Shown piece after piece: positions 59,865 through 64,000 of a stretch of 64,000 bases of DNA. The notes beneath the pieces are model-generated. The model searched no databases, was not told the origin of the DNA, and saw only the letters and a program-made list of their open reading frames with translations. The stretch comes from Pantoea sp. WMus005 (GTDB taxonomy: Bacteria > Pseudomonadota > Gammaproteobacteria > Enterobacterales > Enterobacteriaceae). The stretch spans positions 1,550,001-1,614,000 of the forward strand of contig NZ_JACBXU010000001.1 in NCBI RefSeq assembly GCF_013415305.1. The letters are read 5' to 3'. The position numbers were made by a program, and so were the translations under genes. Position 1 is the stretch's first letter; each line of letters starts with the position of its first letter.

Positions 59865-61170
59865 GAAAAAGTTCCTCTATTAGCGGCCAGGCGCGTTTAC
59901 TTTGAGTGGTGACCGGAATAGTGGCGACAATCCGCCAGTAGCGCGGCATCGCCAGCGGTTCGAGCCAGCGCTGTAGCTGGCGTTTCCACTGCTGCCTGCG
60001 CTGATGCAGAGCCGCCTCATCCAGTGTGCTGTTCAGTGATAGCACGACGCCAATCGCCTGACGATCATGATGCGTGACTATCAGCGCCACGGCATCTTCA
60101 ATTTCTGGCAGATCGGTCAGACGGCGTTCTATCTCACTTAATGAGATGCGCTTATCACCGATTTTCACGATGCGGTCGTGACGTCCTGCCAGCTGAAATC
60201 CGCCGTCCGGTTGCATATTCAGCCGATCGTCCAGCGTCAGGCCATTATTATCCCCAATCAGCGGTGACCAGACCTGCCAGCGATCGGGCGTCACCTGCTC
60301 CAGCCTGACTTCCGGGAAGCTGCGCCACGGCGCGTCGGGACGATCGCACCGACGCCAGGCCAGAATGCCGGTTTCGGTGCTGCCATAAATTTCACTGACC
60401 TGACAGCCAAAGCGCTGTCGGACCTGTTCTGCATCTGACACGCGCAGTGTGCCACCGGCAGAGACAATCAGTTCACAGGCGGGCGCATCAAGCGTGCTGT
60501 CCAGCCGCGATAAAAAGGCCGGGCTGCTGATAAAAGCATAGTGACAGTCACGCGGAAGCTGAACCAGTTGTTCACCGTAAAACAGCGGCTGGGCAGAAAA
60601 CGGCAACCCGAGCGTCATCGGCAGGAAAAGTCGAAACGATAAACCATAAAGATGCTGATGGCTGACCGAAGCGATGACCCGGCATCCCCGCAGCGACTCA
60701 CCCCACAGAGTGCTGAGCCAGCGGGTCTCCTGCTCCATCACCGCCAGCGGCTTTACCACCTGACGCGGCACGCCCGTCGATCCCGAGGTAAAGAGCACCA
60801 GCGCTGCACTCTCCGGCAGCGGCGGTAACTGCCCCTGCGCTTCAGCGTCGTCACACATCAGCAGCGGCAGACTGACCCCCAGCGGCATGTCGCACAGCAC
60901 GCCATCCAGTTGCTCCTGCATCTCATCCAGCAGAGCTGCGCGGCTGTGACCCGGCATCACCGGCGTTTTACCGGCATACCAGCACGCCAGCAGCGCCACA
61001 CAGAAACGGTAGCTGTCATCAAAACAGAGCGCCCAGTGTGTGCCCGGCTGCGCGGTTAAGCGATGCGTGAGCGCCAGTACCTGACGATGCATCCCGCTGA
61101 GCATCAGCGGTTGATCGCCTCGCCAGGCGACCTCGCGATCGTCTCCCGCCAGCCAGTCAGCGACCCTCAT
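59851..61170 (-). CDS. apeH: Aryl-AMP ligase ApeH
   Basis: ANL-superfamily enzyme (439 residues) that activates 4-hydroxybenzoate (or a related aryl acid) and loads it on the ACP. Motifs: A3 LVLFTSGSTGVPRQVVK (about 124-140), A5 SEIYGSTETG, A8 LAGRHDRIVKIGDKRISLSE, and the C-terminal A10 lysine in TQSKRAW. Start 61170; it overlaps apeG by 4 bp. Confidence 0.88.
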   Translation of the reverse strand: MRVADWLAGDDREVAWRGDQPLMLSGMHRQVLALTHRLTAQPGTHWALCFDDSYRFCVALLACWYAGKTPVMPGHSRAALLDEMQEQLDGVLCDMPLGVSLPLLMCDDAEAQGQLPPLPESAALVLFTSGSTGVPRQVVKPLAVMEQETRWLSTLWGESLRGCRVIASVSHQHLYGLSFRLFLPMTLGLPFSAQPLFYGEQLVQLPRDCHYAFISSPAFLSRLDSTLDAPACELIVSAGGTLRVSDAEQVRQRFGCQVSEIYGSTETGILAWRRCDRPDAPWRSFPEVRLEQVTPDRWQVWSPLIGDNNGLTLDDRLNMQPDGGFQLAGRHDRIVKIGDKRISLSEIERRLTDLPEIEDAVALIVTHHDRQAIGVVLSLNSTLDEAALHQRRQQWKRQLQRWLEPLAMPRYWRIVATIPVTTQSKRAWPLIEELFHVAD

Positions 61171-61730
61171 GCTTTTCGCCTCACGCGTTGACGTACCCAC
61201 CATTCTGCTCCCATCAGCACACCGATGAGCAGGTAGCTGATGCCGCCGTTCCATAGCGTCCAGAGCCGCAGATCGCCATGCAGACAGGTATAGAGCGCCA
61301 TGCTGCCGTTGCCGATAAAAAACAGGCACCAGATCTGGGTGACGCGTCGGGTATAAGGCACAGCGGCGGCAGGGAGTTCCGGCTCACGTAGTCGGGCGAT
61401 ACGTTCCACCAGCGGCATCGCACTCCAGAGTGAGGCACCAAACACCAGCAGCATCGCCAGATTGACCGCCACCGGATACCAGAGCAGCAGATGCTGAGCG
61501 CGTAGCAGCTGGCTGCTGATACAAAGCAGCGCGCCGAGCAGCGCCAGCCAGCCCATGACCGCACCCATGGCATTTCTCTGACGACGCAGTTGCAGCCAGC
61601 GCAGGCCAAATAGCAGCGCCAGCAGCCAGAAGAGTCCCTGCCAGTGCGGCTGGGTGAGTGCCAGCCAGACCAGCAGCGGCCAGACCAGCAGTGTCAGCAG
61701 ATTGAGCAGGCGAAGAGTGGCAGCAGGCAC
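61167..61730 (-). CDS. apeG: Integral membrane protein ApeG
   Basis: A 187-residue membrane protein (COG4648-like) with about five to six helices: LLNLLTLLVWPLLVWLALTQ, WQGLFWLLALLFGLRWL, LALLGALLCISSQLLR, AVNLAMLLVFGASLWSA, IWCLFFIGNGSMALYT, GGISYLLIGVLMGAEWWV. Function unknown; it occurs in APE clusters. It overlaps apeH by 4 bp and lies 6 bp after apeF. Confidence 0.85.
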   Translation of the reverse strand: MPAATLRLLNLLTLLVWPLLVWLALTQPHWQGLFWLLALLFGLRWLQLRRQRNAMGAVMGWLALLGALLCISSQLLRAQHLLLWYPVAVNLAMLLVFGASLWSAMPLVERIARLREPELPAAAVPYTRRVTQIWCLFFIGNGSMALYTCLHGDLRLWTLWNGGISYLLIGVLMGAEWWVRQRVRRKA

Positions 61731-61736
61731 GACAGA

Positions 61737-61991
61737 TCAGGCGTCTTCGCGCATCAGTTGTTCCACGGCATCCACCACATCCTGCACGGTACGCACCGCG
61801 CGGAAAGTTTCCGGCTTAATTTTACGGCCGGTACGCTTTTGCAGATGAACCACCATATCAACGGCATCAATGCTGTCGAGCTCGAGATCTTCGTACAGAC
61901 GTGCCTCGGGATGGATATCCTCAGGCGCAATTTCAAACAGGCTGGTGAGCAGCGAAGCCACTTCCTGATAAATCTCTTCTTTGTTCATCAT
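61737..61991 (-). CDS. apeF: APE acyl carrier protein ApeF
   Basis: Second ACP (84 residues), MMNKEEIYQEVASLLTSLFE, with Ser40 in DLELDSIDAVDMVVHLQKRT as the pantetheine site. The start at 61991 has GGAG 8 nt upstream; the next ATG is also possible. It lies about 16 bp after apeE. Confidence 0.9.
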   Translation of the reverse strand: MMNKEEIYQEVASLLTSLFEIAPEDIHPEARLYEDLELDSIDAVDMVVHLQKRTGRKIKPETFRAVRTVQDVVDAVEQLMREDA

Positions 61992-62007
61992 AAGGTTGTC
62001 TCCGCTT

Positions 62008-62265
62008 TCAGCTGCGCTGTTGGTTGACGAACGCGGCCAGCGTCGCAACAGAAAAGAAGTGCGCTCGCAGGGTTTCACTCTCCGCAGAGAGCGCGACGCC
62101 GTAGCGATTTTTCACTGCCAGGCCCAGTTCCAGTGCATCAATTGAGTCCAGCCCCAGCCCGTCGCCAAACAGCGCAGCGTCGGTTTCAATATCATCGGGG
62201 CTGAGATCTTCAAGGTTCAGCGTGTCGATAATCATCTGTTTGATATCGTTAATTAATGAATCCAT
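62008..62265 (-). CDS. apeE: APE acyl carrier protein ApeE
   Basis: First ACP (85 residues), MDSLINDIKQMIIDTLNLED, with Ser41 in LGLDSIDALELGLAVKNRYG. The paired ACPs fit the two loading steps: one for the aryl starter and one for elongation (inference). It lies 13 bp after apeD. Confidence 0.9.
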   Translation of the reverse strand: MDSLINDIKQMIIDTLNLEDLSPDDIETDAALFGDGLGLDSIDALELGLAVKNRYGVALSAESETLRAHFFSVATLAAFVNQQRS

Positions 62266-62278
62266 ACCTGTTTTCGTC

Positions 62279-63079
62279 TTACCTGTTCTGGGGGACCAGC
62301 GCCTGCTCTAAATGGCGAGTCAGGCGACGCGCGGCCAGCGGCTGCGCATCGGGATTGCTTTCACAAAACGACTGACTGTCGATTCGCGCTTGTACTCGCA
62401 CGGTAAATAGCGGTTTAACCGGCGGAATCTCATACCAGCGACTCTGTTTATCGAGCATACGCTGAGTGCAGGTGATGTGAACCACGCGCAGATCGCATCC
62501 GGCGCGCACCGCAATATTGGCGGCTCCGCGCTGCAAAGTCAGCGGCTGACCGTAGCGGGTACGGGTGCCTTCCGGAAAGATCAATATATTGTCGCCGCGC
62601 GCCAGTCGCTGCTGACTGTCCGGCAGCAGCGTCTCCGCTTCACTGTTGATCAGATAGTCGGCGGCGCGGATCACTCCACGCATAAAAGGGTTTTTCTGCA
62701 GATCGGCTTTCACCAGGCAATCCATCTCCGGCAGTACCGAGGCGATCATCACGTAGTCGATCAGGGATGGATGATTGGCGACAATCAGGCATCCGCGATC
62801 CTGTTGCAGCAGCTCAGCGCCTTCAATACGGTAGTCATAGACGCCGAACATCCGGCAGAAACGCAGGAAGCAGCGGAAACTAAAGGCAATGGCACGTCGG
62901 GCCAGCAGGCGGCGACGCAGCGAATCGCGCTGTACCAGCAGCAGCAGGTTGAAACCAACCAGTGATAACAGCAGCCCGCCAAGGCCAAACAGCGTAAAAC
63001 TCACCGCCGTCATCACCAGCCGCCAGTAATAGTTAACGCGGCGCCCCGCGAACTGCGCCGGTTGCGAACAATCAGCCAT
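62279..63079 (-). CDS. apeD: Lysophospholipid acyltransferase-like ApeD
   Basis: A PlsC-like acyltransferase (266 residues). One N-terminal membrane helix (YYWRLVMTAVSFTLFGLGGL), the catalytic motif NHPSLIDYVMI (NHxxxxD) and FPEGTRTRYGQPL are visible. It may make the lipid anchor or acylate the polyene carrier. It overlaps apeC by 8 bp. Confidence 0.87.
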   Translation of the reverse strand: MADCSQPAQFAGRRVNYYWRLVMTAVSFTLFGLGGLLLSLVGFNLLLLVQRDSLRRRLLARRAIAFSFRCFLRFCRMFGVYDYRIEGAELLQQDRGCLIVANHPSLIDYVMIASVLPEMDCLVKADLQKNPFMRGVIRAADYLINSEAETLLPDSQQRLARGDNILIFPEGTRTRYGQPLTLQRGAANIAVRAGCDLRVVHITCTQRMLDKQSRWYEIPPVKPLFTVRVQARIDSQSFCESNPDAQPLAARRLTRHLEQALVPQNR

Positions 63080-63803
63080 GATTTCTCTCCCAGTGCCATG
63101 TCAGGCGTTCGCCTGCCAGGCTGAAGGTGGGGGACGCCGCCAGCCACTGCTGCAGAAAGCGCAGACTCTGAGGCAGACGTGTTTCAGCCTTCTCCTCTCC
63201 GCCAGTGCGGCCAGTGCAGTGGAGTTGTTCACCCGCACGCAGCAGCAGCGCCACCGCATAGGAGAAATTCACGCGCTGTTCCGCCAGCCACGGTAAATAA
63301 TAGTCAGGGACGATGCCGTCAAAATCGACCAGCAGCACCTGCTGATAGCCCGCCTGATGCAGGGCGCTGACTTCAATTAATCCCTGCTGAAAAGAATCAA
63401 TGCCTGCCGCAATTGACGTGGAGACCAGCGGTGCTTTGGCCGCAATCGTCAGGCTGCCAACCGCCGAGTTGTGAACCGACATGGCAAAATCTGTGGGTGA
63501 CATCGACTGGTGATCCGCCAGCGTATGGAGAATTCGCAGATTACGCTCCAGCTCACCGTGACGGCTGGTAAAGACAATAGCGTCTACCTGTTGTCGCGCC
63601 AGCAGCGCCAGCCCGCACTCAACCGCCGCACGACTGCCGCCGCTCAGACGACGCGCCGTCATCATCGGTAAAAATTGCGGCTTTGCCATCGCCTCTGTGG
63701 GGTCGATGGCAAAGCCCTTTTGCGCCCAGTCCTGCCATGCCTCGCCGCCGTGTAATCCCGGAGCCAGAGCCTGCCAGTCGACCAGTGAGTAAGCGAGTTT
63801 CAT
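63072..63803 (-). CDS. apeC: Ketosynthase-like chain-length factor ApeC
   Basis: A 243-residue beta-ketoacyl synthase-like protein lacking the C-terminal half of a KS. VHNSAVGSLTIAAKAPLVST ends in SIAAG where active KS have a Cys nucleophile; there is no Cys nearby. It is the chain-length-factor partner of ApeO in E. coli. First gene of the operon in the window; the ATG at 63803 is preceded by AGAGTGTTGAG and by a short frame that ends in an ATGA overlap. Confidence 0.85.
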   Translation of the reverse strand: MKLAYSLVDWQALAPGLHGGEAWQDWAQKGFAIDPTEAMAKPQFLPMMTARRLSGGSRAAVECGLALLARQQVDAIVFTSRHGELERNLRILHTLADHQSMSPTDFAMSVHNSAVGSLTIAAKAPLVSTSIAAGIDSFQQGLIEVSALHQAGYQQVLLVDFDGIVPDYYLPWLAEQRVNFSYAVALLLRAGEQLHCTGRTGGEEKAETRLPQSLRFLQQWLAASPTFSLAGERLTWHWERNHG

Positions 63804-64000
63804 CTCAACACTCTTTTCGTCATACGTGTGGAGCCGGCGTTCATCAGATCGTCACCCCTGCCCTCTGCAAAAAAAGTGCGTACCGGGAAACCTCTGCCGA
63901 TCCGTATCGGGCGTTCACGGTAGTGGTTTCTTCAGTGATTCAGCAATAGCAGCTCATCTGATTTGTCGGCCGGATGCCGCAGATCTTTATGCTCAGATCG
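63804..64000. other. Region upstream of apeC, window edge
   Basis: 197 bp that should include the ape promoter or a preceding gene's end. No long gene is visible on either strand. On the minus strand a 14-codon frame (MNAGSTRMTKRVLR, 63802-63846) ends with TGA overlapping the apeC ATG and has AGGGG upstream. It could be a leader peptide or the tail of an incomplete gene. Confidence 0.4.

Larger units (their letters stand above)
50361..63803 (-). other. Aryl polyene biosynthesis operon, apeC to apeR
   Basis: Sixteen consecutive minus-strand genes in the conserved E. coli APE order C-D-E-F-G-H-I-J-K-L-M-N-O-P-Q-R. Nearly every junction overlaps (4-32 bp) or is within 16 bp. They cover loading (ApeH, E, F), elongation (ApeC:O, R, Q, I, P), release (K), modification (J, D) and transport (L, M, N). 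A methyltransferase often found upstream of apeC is not within the 197 bp seen. Confidence 0.9.

Noticed and set aside
1..64000. CRISPR arrays, IS elements, prophage, tRNA or rRNA genes
   Set aside because: No direct-repeat/spacer pattern, transposase, integrase, phage protein or tRNA-like cloverleaf was found by reading the sequence; a tRNA covariance scan was not possible here.

Overview
The window is a chromosomal segment of a peritrichously flagellated gammaproteobacterium of the order Enterobacterales. Gene content and order (holB-tmk-mltG-pabC-fab cluster-rpmF-yceD / yceF / rluC / rne / flgL...flgB / flgAMN / murJ-mviM-yceH-rimJ / grxB-yceB-pyrC-dinI-bssS-solA-cybB-yceI / trhO / lpxL / mysB / yceK / opgHG / opgC / clsC) follow the 24-25 minute region of the E. 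coli map in inverted orientation. Protein divergence from E. coli, the absence of the E. coli neighbours mdtH and mdtG, and an aryl-polyene cluster next to clsC suggest the family Erwiniaceae (Pantoea/Erwinia). That genus-level call is inference.

Region 1 (1-10.1 kb): a minus-strand block running from yceD through rpmF, plsX and the type II fatty acid synthase genes fabH, fabD, fabG, acpP and fabF, then pabC, mltG, tmk and the start of holB, which is cut by the window edge. yceF runs divergently from yceD. Region 2 (10.1-15.1 kb): rluC and rne are divergent; rne has a long leader with a promoter candidate placed to give an untranslated region of about 360 nt. Region 3 (15.2-27 kb): the complete flagellar flgA-N set, with two well-matched sigma-28 promoters (flgKL and flgM) and a FlhD4C2 box between flgA and flgB.

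Region 4 (27-41.4 kb): housekeeping and stress genes (murJ, mviM, yceH, rimJ, grxB, yceB, pyrC with a PurR box, dinI with a LexA box, bssS, solA, cybB, yceI, trhO, lpxL, mysB, yceK). Two accessory small genes interrupt the E. coli-like order: one between dinI and bssS, and one with an Ada-like zinc-binding pattern in an AT-rich stretch after lpxL. Region 5 (41.4-49.9 kb): osmoregulated periplasmic glucan genes opgH-opgG and divergent opgC, cardiolipin synthase clsC, and a divergent GH1-like glycosidase homologue with Gln at the usual acid/base Glu. Two tiny membrane proteins follow.

Region 6 (50.3-64 kb): sixteen tightly packed minus-strand genes, apeC to apeR, form an aryl polyene (APE) biosynthesis operon. 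It encodes two acyl carrier proteins, an AMP ligase for the aryl starter, two intact ketosynthases, a ketosynthase-like chain-length factor without the active Cys, a ketoreductase, two hotdog dehydratases, a thioesterase, a glycosyltransferase/acyltransferase fusion, a second acyltransferase, a LolA-like protein, an MMPL exporter, a lipoprotein and a membrane protein. APE clusters are a known class of membrane-anchored antioxidant pigment systems, so this is not a new system. The less familiar points are the GH1-like protein, the Ada-like small protein, the paired tiny membrane proteins, a dinI leader inverted repeat that covers its ribosome binding site, and a short reading frame coupled to apeC. 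No tRNA, rRNA, IS element, prophage or CRISPR array was seen.
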